A stretch of 28,656 nt of DNA from Conoideocrella luteorostrata (Eukaryota > Ascomycota > Sordariomycetes > Hypocreales > Clavicipitaceae): NCBI GenBank assembly GCA_032433595.1, contig JASWJB010000441.1:1-28656 (forward strand), written 5' to 3'. This document shows positions 21,232 through 28,499 of this stretch, piece by piece. The number at the start of each line of letters is the position of its first letter. Within the stretch, counting starts at the first letter, position 1. The position numbers were made by a program, and so were the translations under genes. Under the pieces are notes generated by a model that searched no databases, was not told the origin of the DNA, and saw only the letters and a program-made list of their open reading frames with translations.

Positions 21232-21270
21232 ACTCTCTTCTTCTTCTTTCTCTCTCTCTATCTCTCTTTT
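21232..21270 (+). repeat. CT-rich pyrimidine tract
   Basis: Thirty-nine bases of almost pure C and T, mostly CT and TTC units, about 430 bp upstream of the SLATT gene. Such tracts are common in fungal promoters on the coding strand, but this one is far from the start and may be only a microsatellite. Confidence 0.5.
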
Positions 21271-21636
21271 CGCCTCATTATCTAATTTTTTTAAGTCGCA
21301 GCTTCCCGCATTTGGTGGGGAATTTGTCAAATTGGTGGGTTGCGTCATCCCGCCTATCTTAGCCACTATGCTACGGCATCACTCTCACACGCTCCTTCGC
21401 TCTCGTCATAGGATCCGCCGCGAATGCCGACTAACTACCGAGTAAACTGACTGGTCTTCACTTTGCTTGAAGGCACCATTAGCTGTTGTTGTCAGGGCCG
21501 AAACGAATGAAGCATTTACTCTTCACGCCCCCGCCACTGATTGTTATGACTGTCTTATCTCTTTCATCTCGTTCAAGTCTGTATCGAAAGCTCTTCTAGC
21601 TTAAAGTCTTATCTTGCATCGTTTTCCTGCAGTGTC

Positions 21637-21664
21637 TGCATGCTGCGTACTGCATGCTACGTAC
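21637..21664. repeat. 14-bp tandem repeat abutting a TACTCCGTA copy
   Basis: TGCATGCTGCGTAC is followed directly by TGCATGCTACGTAC, one base different, and then by CGTACTCCGTAC, which contains the dispersed 9-mer. The block ends about 20 bp before the SLATT start codon, so it is probably in the 5' leader. Confidence 0.65.
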
Positions 21665-21666
21665 CG

Positions 21667-21675
21667 TACTCCGTA
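21667..21675. repeat. TACTCCGTA motif in the SLATT leader
   Basis: Exact copy ending 21 bp before the start codon at 21697, a distance from the ATG similar to the copy in the ABCC leader. Confidence 0.65.
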
Positions 21676-21696
21676 CAACCACGGTGATATCGCAAC

Positions 21697-22488
21697 ATGT
21701 CTCATAATACCATTGAATTGTCCGCTCTGCCCCCGACGGACCAAAGCAACTCCAGCAAGTCTTCCGCAAAAGGCAAAGGCAAAGCACCGGAAAGTAGAGC
21801 ACAGAGCCCAGAGGCTAGGCCATCGGATACAATGTGTTATTCCCAAGCCGAGCCACCAGCACCGGGTTCAAGTTCTGGCACCCCATCGGCACTGCATTCA
21901 AAAGTGCGACATCTTTCGCCAACTGATTTGTTAGAAATTGTGACGAAAATCAAGGCATCCAAAAGTGATACAGAGATTCAGGTCTGCCACCCAACTCACT
22001 AGTGGTACCCCCCCTATGGCATGCCTCGAGGACTCTATCGCGACATTGTTTATTATAACACCCTCTACAGCTTCATGTATCAACTTCTCAGAAGGGTCCG
22101 ATGTACGTTCTTGCTTATTCAAATTTTCCTTACGGCTACCTTGACGGCCAAAATTGCCAGACCTTGGAACTCGACGCTCCCCATCGTCATCCTTGCGTTG
22201 GTCAACGCTGTGGTTTCAGGGATACTAGCGCTTATACACGACGCCGGAGCAACAGATCGGTATCGAAGCTACAGTACGGCGTTCGACGAACTTCAGGACT
22301 ACGTTAGACAAATTATAGATACCACACAAGTGCCAGCCGGTACAACCAATGGCGAAGTGGTGGCCGAGATATATGGCCGCTATCGCGTTGCAAAGGATAC
22401 AGTCGCAAATAATAAGGAATTCAAGAACGTCATTGATCACTTGTTTGCTCAGTTGAAATTGACACCTACACTGAGCCTGCCACGGTAA
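21697..22488 (+). CDS. Fungal SLATT-domain two-TM protein, frame crossed by an in-frame TAG
   Basis: One continuous frame apart from a TAG at 22000-22002. Before it lies a Ser/Pro/Lys-rich, probably disordered N-terminus. After it comes WYPPYGMPRGLYRDIVYY, then a helical segment, TM1 (about CTFLLIQIFLTATLT), TM2 (about TLPIVILALVNAVVSGILAL), the post-TM motif D-R-Y-R, and a helical tail (F-x-E-L-x-D-Y-V-R-x-I-I-D). This order matches the SLATT family, proposed to be membrane-perturbing effectors in nucleotide-signalled conflict systems; fungal members are common but uncharacterised. The TAG can be removed in frame by a 63-nt intron 21940-22002 (donor GTGACG) or a 21-nt one 21982-22002 (donor GTCTGC), both with acceptor CACTAG. 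The 63-nt model gives 242 residues. If neither is spliced, the gene is truncated or read through. Confidence 0.72.
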
Positions 22489-23401
22489 ATGCAAACACAT
22501 AGTCAACCCGGTGTTATTAGGCCGAACTTGAGCAGCAAGATTGCAATGAGGAAGGTATGACGAGGTACAGAATACGAAAGATAGGCGTTCATCGACGCAC
22601 TTCTCATCCCTGTTCGGCAGGAGCCTAAATTTCGTTTGTGTAACAACATGGCGCTTTATCGAGGCAATATCACATTTATCACTTTTTGCGCGGAAATGAG
22701 GCGCACCAAATCAACATGCACCATAAGACAACAGATTTAACAAGATTACGTTATGAGACGAATCAGGCCTATTACTTCGGGAGTAGTACAGAGTATATAT
22801 TCAATGTTCAGCATTCAGCGGGGAGTGAATCCTGCAGCCGAGGCAGGGGGTGAAGTGAAGACGCGAGTTAGTGATATGACGAAGATCCTCACGTGCAGAC
22901 ACAGCGGCTTACACATGCGCCCAGTACCCATGGCAGCGATTTTGATCTTTTTTTACGACCATACTGGATGAGACATTCCGCGTTAGAGGGGCGGGGATTG
23001 CAGATTTTCTACCCATGTTGGCAGGCGTTGGAGGGATCTGCTCATTCTGCGTCTGGCTGGCAAGCTCGGTACTAATGCAACCATGCAAAGGGGTCTAGTC
23101 TGTCGAAAAGCAGCAGGGATCAGCTTCATCCACCGCTTTGTTCCCACCCTGCGAGTTCCCACCTGGCCAGTTTCATATGTCTGGTTTGCTGGCTTACCCA
23201 GGCGATCGCCAGGCCCACACCACACAATAATTGGTCCATGTTTGGTTGTGATAAGCTTATGCCAGGGCCCTCGCCTCGTTGACTATGTATCGTCTCGAAA
23301 CGGCATGTTTGTCGCTGACGCATTCCCTGTTAAATAGCCGGGTAATCACGCATTCACTGAGTCTTTTACTGTTGTCCTTTTGGTTTCTGTTTTTATATTA
23401 G

Positions 23402-23413
23402 CTACCTAGGTAG
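23402..23413. repeat. Perfect palindrome CTACCTAGGTAG
   Basis: A 12-bp self-complementary sequence about 230 bp upstream of the GT31-like start. A partial form, CCTAGGTA, occurs at 969-976. Confidence 0.55.
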
Positions 23414-23450
23414 TCTTAACAGCGCTGCCATTGTCTAATTTACACACCAG

Positions 23451-23459
23451 TACGGAGTA
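23451..23459. repeat. TACGGAGTA motif upstream of the GT31-like gene
   Basis: Exact copy 38 bp after the CTACCTAGGTAG palindrome and about 185 bp before the start codon. Confidence 0.6.
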
Positions 23460-23643
23460 CAGCATGCAGTGCCTCGCCTGGGCGTTCATGCATTGAACGT
23501 GTTGGTTGTGAACTCCACTACGGACCATGTAACTATTCCCCCCAATCTTAAACCCTTCTGCTCTTTTCTTTCTCCTTTACCCTCCGGTGGTCTGGCTTGG
23601 CTTCGTTTGTGCCTGCAGCCTGGTGCTGCCTTCTGCTGGAGCC

Positions 23644-25263
23644 ATGTTTTTACTCAAAGGCTTGCCACTGCTCCATGTGAGGTTGAGTCACCTCCTGCTC
23701 ACGGCGCTCGTAGCCGGCATTCTATTTCACGCAACAAGGCCGTACCGTCAAAGGGCTATTTTTACTTTCGATGTAAAGGACACCACGCCCGTGGGGGATC
23801 TCTTGCCGGAGGAAGAATACCTCGAAAGGCTGATTGATACCTATGGGCTCTCCAACTTCACAAAGTGGCAAGCTTGGAGGGTGCAGTCTTCGGAGAGGTC
23901 ATTGGACCTTGAGCCGATTACCGATATACACGCAAATTTTCAACCTCACTGGGATCCACCAAAGGTCATCGACGTGAGCAACCCGAGGGCTTCTGATCTC
24001 CGTGCGACTAAGCGGATGGAGCTACCTATTCATGCCAGTGCTTCCAAGAACACGTCGCCTGCGTCTTTGTTCCTCTTTGGTGTCTCAACTTCCTATGGAC
24101 GCATTGTTGACAACGATTGGGCTACTCTCAGAGCGTGGAAGCGCTGGCTAACCAAAGAAGACGGGAGCAGCAATGGCGCGGGCCTAGTGCTCATGTTGGA
24201 CAATGCCACCACGAAGCAGCTTGATGAGGTGGACACGGTGCTTCGTGCTGCTGGTATTGACGTCTACGTCACTTCAACAGCCGAGACCACTTCCAAGGCC
24301 CGAAGGTATTACGAGCTGGTCCGCATCCTGAAAACATACGGAGCGACTCTGGCAGCCAGTGGCCAAGCGAAACAGTGGTTTGGGGTTGTCGAGGACACCA
24401 TTTTCTTTCCCAGTTTGAGCTACTTACAAGAGCGATTATCTTCCTACGATGCCCGCGAGCAGCTATATATTGGCATTCCCAGCGAGCGGTCAGACTGGCA
24501 GCAAGATGGCAAATCGGTCACCACTTATGGCGGAGGAGCTATAATCTTGACGAAGCAGGCTGTATCTCTCATTCCCAAGCTACCTTGCCTGGACGTCCGC
24601 CCATCCAAAGCGCCATTCCATGCGCAAAAGTGGGATGTTGTGCTGAAACAATGTGTCAAACGCGAGGCTGGCATCAACATGCACGTTATTCCTGCCTTTT
24701 ACTCACCACACGATATCAACCACAAGCCGCACCTGGAGAGCCACGAGACGGGCATGCGGCCACTCCTGCTCCACGACTATCAGACCCGATACCGGCTGGA
24801 TGTGGGCATGGCGCATCTGGTTACCGACATCTGCGGCGAGGCCTGCTTCATGCATCAGTATCTATTTCACGACAACTGGGCAGTCATCAACGGCGTTTCA
24901 ATTAGCCATCATCCCGATGGCCTCACTCATCATCATCAGCATCAGCATCAGCATCACCAGACCCAAGAAGAGAACGAGCAGGATATGTTTGGGAGTGCAG
25001 CGAAGACTCCTATTTCGGGCCAGATCGTCATCAATGAGGACGAGGTCGAGCGGAAGCCGTTGAATTGGACGGGGCGACGGGACATATGGAGATTGCTGGA
25101 CTCTGCCAGAACGTCAAATGGGTCGGTGTGGCAGGCATACTTGAAGAAAGGCGTCAAGACGACCACTAAACCGGAGGACAAAATTGACGAAGGTGAATCA
25201 AAACCGTCTGATGAGGAGTTTGATTCGGTCATTGTATTGATTTGGGAGAAGAAGGACCGGTGA
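23644..25263 (+). CDS. GT31/Fringe-like glycosyltransferase, type II membrane protein
   Basis: Single exon, 539 residues. A short basic N-terminus and one hydrophobic segment (about 13-30), followed by RPYRQR, predict a type II Golgi or ER membrane anchor with a lumenal catalytic part. The core carries SLFLFGVSTSYGRI (about 141-154), LVLMLDNAT (181-189), the acidic VVEDTIFFPSLSYL (248-261), which sits where Fringe-type GT31 enzymes keep the metal-binding D-x-D, and YGGGAIILTKQAV (295-307), the family G-G-G-A/S segment. GT31 enzymes add galactose, GlcNAc or related sugars; donor and acceptor here are unknown. Glu-Asp-Thr replaces a canonical D-x-D. A His/Gln tract (429-438) and acidic linkers follow. 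The ATG at 23644 (G at -3) is used because the frame has no ATG further upstream before a stop. Confidence 0.78.
   Translation: MFLLKGLPLLHVRLSHLLLTALVAGILFHATRPYRQRAIFTFDVKDTTPVGDLLPEEEYLERLIDTYGLSNFTKWQAWRVQSSERSLDLEPITDIHANFQPHWDPPKVIDVSNPRASDLRATKRMELPIHASASKNTSPASLFLFGVSTSYGRIVDNDWATLRAWKRWLTKEDGSSNGAGLVLMLDNATTKQLDEVDTVLRAAGIDVYVTSTAETTSKARRYYELVRILKTYGATLAASGQAKQWFGVVEDTIFFPSLSYLQERLSSYDAREQLYIGIPSERSDWQQDGKSVTTYGGGAIILTKQAVSLIPKLPCLDVRPSKAPFHAQKWDVVLKQCVKREAGINMHVIPAFYSPHDINHKPHLESHETGMRPLLLHDYQTRYRLDVGMAHLVTDICGEACFMHQYLFHDNWAVINGVSISHHPDGLTHHHQHQHQHHQTQEENEQDMFGSAAKTPISGQIVINEDEVERKPLNWTGRRDIWRLLDSARTSNGSVWQAYLKKGVKTTTKPEDKIDEGESKPSDEEFDSVIVLIWEKKDR
24924..24957 (+). repeat. CAT/CAG trinucleotide tract encoding His/Gln
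   Basis: In-frame run of CAT and CAG/CAC codons in the C-terminal part of the GT31-like gene. It encodes alternating His and Gln and is a coding microsatellite likely to vary in length between strains. Confidence 0.75.
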
Positions 25264-25272
25264 GTGAGAGAC

Positions 25273-25296
25273 ATGTATATATATATACATATATAT
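25273..25296. repeat. TA-rich dinucleotide tract
   Basis: Nearly pure alternating TA broken by one C, starting 10 bp after the GT31-like stop codon. It probably lies in the 3' untranslated region. Confidence 0.7.
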
Positions 25297-25473
25297 CCGG
25301 ATTGGCGTTTCGCGGCGGCCTACTTCTTGGGGCTTTTGAACATTTGGGCATGCGTGAGACGACATGTTCCTTTATACCACTGTACATTTCTTTCAAATTC
25401 TTTTCTTTGGATCTTGGATGATTATTCGCTATATTTATGTACATAACTAAGTACACATATATATAAACCTCAA

Positions 25474-25490
25474 GTGTGTGTGTGTGTGTG
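25474..25490. repeat. (GT)8 microsatellite
   Basis: Eight GT units ending about 10 bp from the GNAT gene's stop codon, in the 237-bp convergent gap. Confidence 0.8.
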
Positions 25491-25500
25491 CTGTTCGTCA

Positions 25501-26160
25501 CTATTGCGTATCCCACTCCTCGGCTGTCAGTTCATAATACATCTCCCCAGCCGGATCCCCAAACTCAGCATCCCTCAAGACGCCCTTGCCCTTCAAACCC
25601 AACTTCTCATCTGTCAAGCGCAACATGGCCGTATTATTAGCCAGTGTCGTGACGGTGACCAGATCCATCTGCGGACCGCCGTGCTTGACAGGCGTAAACG
25701 CCCAATCAATGGCCATCTTCATGGCCTCAAGAGCATACCCTTCCCCCCTATACTCCTCGGCAATAACCACGCCAACATCTCCCGCCCGGATCTTCTTCCC
25801 ATCCCTCTCCCAGTCCTTGATGGCGCCAAACCCGCCCAAACCAATGACTACATCTCCCTCCTGGCCGTCTTCGGCGCGAAGAACCACTACCATGTTCACC
25901 CTCCCCGGGCCGCTGACCACAAGACCATCTGGACTCAGGACGGTAGGCACGGCGGCCGACGCGCGCTGAGCCTCAATAAGCTCACGGGAGCGCTGCACGG
26001 ATATGCCTTTTGAAGAAGGGTCTGATGGGGGGAAACTGGCATTGAGAATGGCAGAATGAGACGGTGCGTCTTGGGATTGGATGGTGCGGAGGACAATCGG
26101 CTTGGTTTTGGACCCGAGGTGCGTGTGGAGATGATCGGCTCGGAGTGTTTCAGATGGCAT
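25501..26160 (-). CDS. GNAT-family N-acetyltransferase
   Basis: Intronless, 219 residues. The acetyl-CoA-binding core is visible: VVIGLGGFGAIKDW (about 104-117, strand region), then DVGVVIAEEYRGEGYALEAMKMAIDWAF (128-155) with the R-G-x-G-x-A pyrophosphate loop at 138-143, followed by TTLANNTAMLRLTDEKLGLKGKG (171-193), the N-x-x-(S/A)-x-x-x-x-E-K-x-G-(F/L) motif B. The pattern resembles the RimJ/RimL-type acetyltransferases (Acetyltransf_3), which modify protein N-termini or small amines. No signal or membrane segment, so cytosolic. The acceptor is unknown. The ATG at 26160 has A at -3; the frame extends upstream to 26217 only through a GTG, which I reject. Converges with the GT31-like gene. 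Confidence 0.87.
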   Translation of the reverse strand: MPSETLRADHLHTHLGSKTKPIVLRTIQSQDAPSHSAILNASFPPSDPSSKGISVQRSRELIEAQRASAAVPTVLSPDGLVVSGPGRVNMVVVLRAEDGQEGDVVIGLGGFGAIKDWERDGKKIRAGDVGVVIAEEYRGEGYALEAMKMAIDWAFTPVKHGGPQMDLVTVTTLANNTAMLRLTDEKLGLKGKGVLRDAEFGDPAGEMYYELTAEEWDTQ

Positions 26161-26427
26161 GGTTGCGATGGAACGGGATGGGATGGGTGTGTTTGAGGGT
26201 TGGGGAGAGAGGCGCACGTGCGGTGCTTTTAATTTAAATATATTGTGTAGTAAGGAATAGTTGGATGTTTTGGAGCTTCGGAAGCACTATTGTAGGCTTT
26301 GGCGAGTAAGCGTTTGTCTTATGGGACTGGGGGCGAGATGCGGATTGTTTTACTTTGATTGGGTTAATGGGCTGGAGGCTTTCTATTTATGCGCAGGGGC
26401 TTTGGGAGACAGGTAGAGCATTCGTTG

Positions 26428-26436
26428 TACGGAGTA
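26428..26436. repeat. TACGGAGTA motif upstream of GNAT
   Basis: Exact copy about 270 bp upstream of the GNAT start, continuing into CTCG so that GAGTACTC forms a small palindrome over its end. Confidence 0.6.
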
Positions 26437-26584
26437 CTCGAGGTTTTTTTTGGATTCGTGTGTTTTGGGGGTGTTTGGTTGACGCCCATTGCTTACTCTA
26501 TGACTGTTCATCTCGAGTTTGAGCGGCTGGAATTCATGTGCGGAGTCCTCTGTAGCAAGTAACTAACTAGTTGGCTGCTTACTC

Positions 26585-26593
26585 TACGGAGTA
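26585..26593. repeat. TACGGAGTA motif, second copy upstream of GNAT
   Basis: Exact copy 157 bp beyond the 26428 one, flanked on both sides by diverged forms. Confidence 0.6.
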
Positions 26594-27300
26594 GACGCTG
26601 AGTCAATGATGGGCCGCAGGATAGCGTATGGAGTATGGAGATGCAGCCAATATCAGATAATCGCGGCAGAGCCCGGTCGAGATTATGCCTGAATCCAAGA
26701 TGACTCGCTATGGTTGTGCCTGCGCTGTTCCCAACTGCCTGTTCTAGTAATAGCCTGTGACTTCTCCGTGTTAGCCGACGGGCGGGGGTCCTATTGTTAT
26801 TGGTCAACGATCAGATAGACAGCTAGATTGAGTCACACGCGGGGGCCAAAATACCATAGAGTTGAGTCTGGTCGTGGCTGCGGAGCAGTAAAGTAGAGAA
26901 AAGGCTCCGAGTGAATTCATAAAAATGGGGGCTGGTAAGACAAGATGGAGGGAGGGAGAGATGAACTGCAGCAGGATGCATCTACTGCTTTTGTTGGAAG
27001 GCGTGGATCGTGGATCGTGGATGATGGGGGATGGCGGCGCTTGGGCTTTGTGGCAGGCCGTCTTTCCGAGTGTAATGTCGCGCGAGAGAGTGTGGGCATC
27101 ACTATTCGTGCTGCTATCATGTTTGCGGTATCAATCTGCGGATTGGGCTTGGGCTCAATCAAAGCGTGGAGATCCCTTACTGGATTTATAGATTATCGCG
27201 CTGAGCTACGAGTACTTAATTCTCTCAACTCAACTGGCAGACTGGACTCCCATGTAGATAGACGGTTGGGTGTTTTATGCAGTCCAACGGTGCTGCCGTG

Positions 27301-27309
27301 TACTCCGTA
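27301..27309. repeat. TACTCCGTA motif downstream of the GH16-like gene
   Basis: Exact copy 132 bp past the GH16-like stop codon: the one copy near a gene's 3' end rather than its promoter. Confidence 0.55.
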
Positions 27310-27440
27310 GTCATAGAACAAATCATCGTTTTGAGTGAATCCAATGACGTGAGTACATTGATGAAATCCCAGCTTCAGACAACTGGGGCCAAGATCCAGC
27401 CAGCGCTGACATCAAGATGTCGACACTCGTCACAGCTCGC

Positions 27441-28499
27441 TCATCCCCGCTGCAAATACACTCCCACAAAGTCAACCTCTATACTCGTCTCGTCCTCCCC
27501 ATCACGATCACCATCCCCCCCAGTCAGCAGCTTGCCTCCCATAGCAAAGTTCACCAGAGCATTCTTCTGCTCCGCCACCATGGCCTTCCACTCCGCATCG
27601 TCCTTCAACCTATCCTCTTTGAACCCCCACCCACGCGTGCCATCTACAGACCAGGTCATCGACTCCGGCTCAGATCCAGACCCAGGCTCAGGTTCAACAA
27701 CCCCAGCCCTGTCTGGCCGTTTTGTACGATCAAACTCCCACGTCAGTGTATGCCACACACCACCTTCCAAGTACCCAGGGTCCAGGTACGGCAATCCGTT
27801 GAACTCTCGGCACGATCGCCGTCGACCCGGCATCGTGATCTTGCCGCAACGAAGATTCTGTTGGACCTTGGTGTCGCCATTCGCCGCTCCCAGGAGGTCG
27901 ATTGCGCCGGCCCACGTCCAGGGAGGGGAAGGGGAAGGGGAAAGGGAAGGGGAAGGAGAGCCAACACTGCGCAGGTAAGAGCCTAAACCCCATGCCGCGA
28001 GAGCGGGCGTGTTCTTGGTGTTATCGCTGAGCTTGATTCGGGCTTGCACGCGGAGACGATGGCCCGGCTCGCAGGGAAAGTTCCATTCTGGCGCTGTTTC
28101 GATGCGTCCGGATGTCCACGTGCCATTGGGGAGGCGCACAGTCGTGATTTTCAGAGTGTTGTTCTGTGTGATCAGGATGTTTCGACGGTCGTCTGTATAC
28201 TGTAGGATCGAGCCGGTGCTCACATTTCCAAAACTGCCCGAGGGGGAGGCAGTGGCGGCGCCAAGGCCGATCTTCCATTTTGACGAATCCGGGAGATGGT
28301 GGTGCGTTGGTTGGGAGAAGTCATCATAGAAGAGCGTTTCCGAGGGCCTTTCTGCGGCGGTTTGGTGTTTGGAGTATTCCTCGACCACGCCTTCGTGATT
28401 AGGCATAGGAGACATCCTATCCATGGCCACGGGAGATCCAGTAGGGCCGCTAAGTCCAGTTTGGACAAGCAGCGTAAGTGCCGTGGCGTATCGCAACAT
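27441..28499 (-). CDS. Secreted GH16-fold (glucanase-like) protein, probable pseudoenzyme
   Basis: Intronless, 352 residues. The N-terminus MLRYATALTLLVQTGLSG is a likely signal peptide, so it is probably exported. The body follows the GH16 beta-sandwich: LFYDDFSQP (56-64), W-K-I at 75, SGRIET (130-135, the family S-G-R-I/L strand), a lumen-typical Cys, WTWAGAIDLLGAANGDT (194-210), HTLTWEFDR (250-258) and the C-terminal NFAMGGK...IEVDFVGVYLQ (317-350). GH16 enzymes cleave beta-1,3- or 1,4-glucans with a conserved E-x-D-x-x-E. Here the equivalent positions are Ala199, Asp201 and Gly204, so nucleophile and acid/base are both missing. A Ser/Pro repeat (181-193) sits just before. Possible role: binding rather than cleaving glucan, as in insect beta-glucan recognition proteins. 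Glu/Pro/Gly/Ser repeat at 269-280. Confidence 0.85.
   Translation of the reverse strand: MLRYATALTLLVQTGLSGPTGSPVAMDRMSPMPNHEGVVEEYSKHQTAAERPSETLFYDDFSQPTHHHLPDSSKWKIGLGAATASPSGSFGNVSTGSILQYTDDRRNILITQNNTLKITTVRLPNGTWTSGRIETAPEWNFPCEPGHRLRVQARIKLSDNTKNTPALAAWGLGSYLRSVGSPSPSLSPSPSPPWTWAGAIDLLGAANGDTKVQQNLRCGKITMPGRRRSCREFNGLPYLDPGYLEGGVWHTLTWEFDRTKRPDRAGVVEPEPGSGSEPESMTWSVDGTRGWGFKEDRLKDDAEWKAMVAEQKNALVNFAMGGKLLTGGDGDRDGEDETSIEVDFVGVYLQRG
27921..27958 (+). repeat. GGGGAA tandem tract, potential G-quadruplex
   Basis: Imperfect GGGGAA repeats, with five G-runs of three or more separated by two or three A, on the plus strand. On the minus strand they encode the Ser/Pro stretch of the GH16-like protein. 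The G-rich strand is the template strand of that gene. Four or more G-runs with short loops meet the usual G-quadruplex pattern. Confidence 0.7.

Larger units (their letters stand above)
20764..21696. promoter_or_regulatory. Divergent intergenic region between TRM1 and the SLATT gene
   Basis: 933 bp serving two divergent promoters. It holds a pyrimidine tract (21232-21270), two TACGGAGTA-type copies (21026 and 21667) and a 14-bp tandem repeat (21637-21664). Frames inside are short and partly made of the CT tract, so I call no gene. Confidence 0.6.
22489..23643. promoter_or_regulatory. Intergenic region before the GT31-like gene
   Basis: 1155 bp containing the SLATT 3' end and the GT31-like promoter. 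Present are a perfect 12-bp palindrome (23402-23413) and a TACGGAGTA copy (23451-23459). Short frames on both strands (up to about 120 codons) lack domains and overlap one another, so I call no gene. Confidence 0.55.
26161..27440. promoter_or_regulatory. Intergenic region, GNAT upstream and GH16-like downstream
   Basis: 1.28 kb between two minus-strand genes. It holds three TACGGAGTA-type copies (26428, 26585, 27301), near-copies around 26541 and 26620-26635, and an AT-rich patch at 26228-26245 near the GNAT start. Frames up to 121 codons around 26925-27310 are dominated by G-rich simple sequence and show no domain; none is called. Confidence 0.55.

Noticed and set aside
23587..23643. Upstream extension of the GT31-like protein from 23587
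   Set aside because: The codon there is GTG, not ATG; the ATG at 23644 gives a standard type II membrane anchor.
24375..25063. Alternative plus frames (136-176 codons) within the GT31-like gene
   Set aside because: Shifted-frame shadows of a real gene, without domains.
25273..25490. TA and GT tracts as an origin, centromere or telomere element
   Set aside because: Too short and located in 3' untranslated sequence; ordinary microsatellites.
26161..26217. Upstream extension of the GNAT protein to 26217
   Set aside because: It begins at GTG; the ATG at 26160 has a good context and precedes the conserved domain comfortably.
26925..27310. Plus-strand open frames of 81-121 codons
   Set aside because: G-rich simple sequence open in several frames at once, no conserved feature.
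27277..28329. Long plus-strand frames opposite the GH16-like gene
   Set aside because: They are antisense shadows of a GC-rich coding region; the minus-strand frame carries the fold landmarks.
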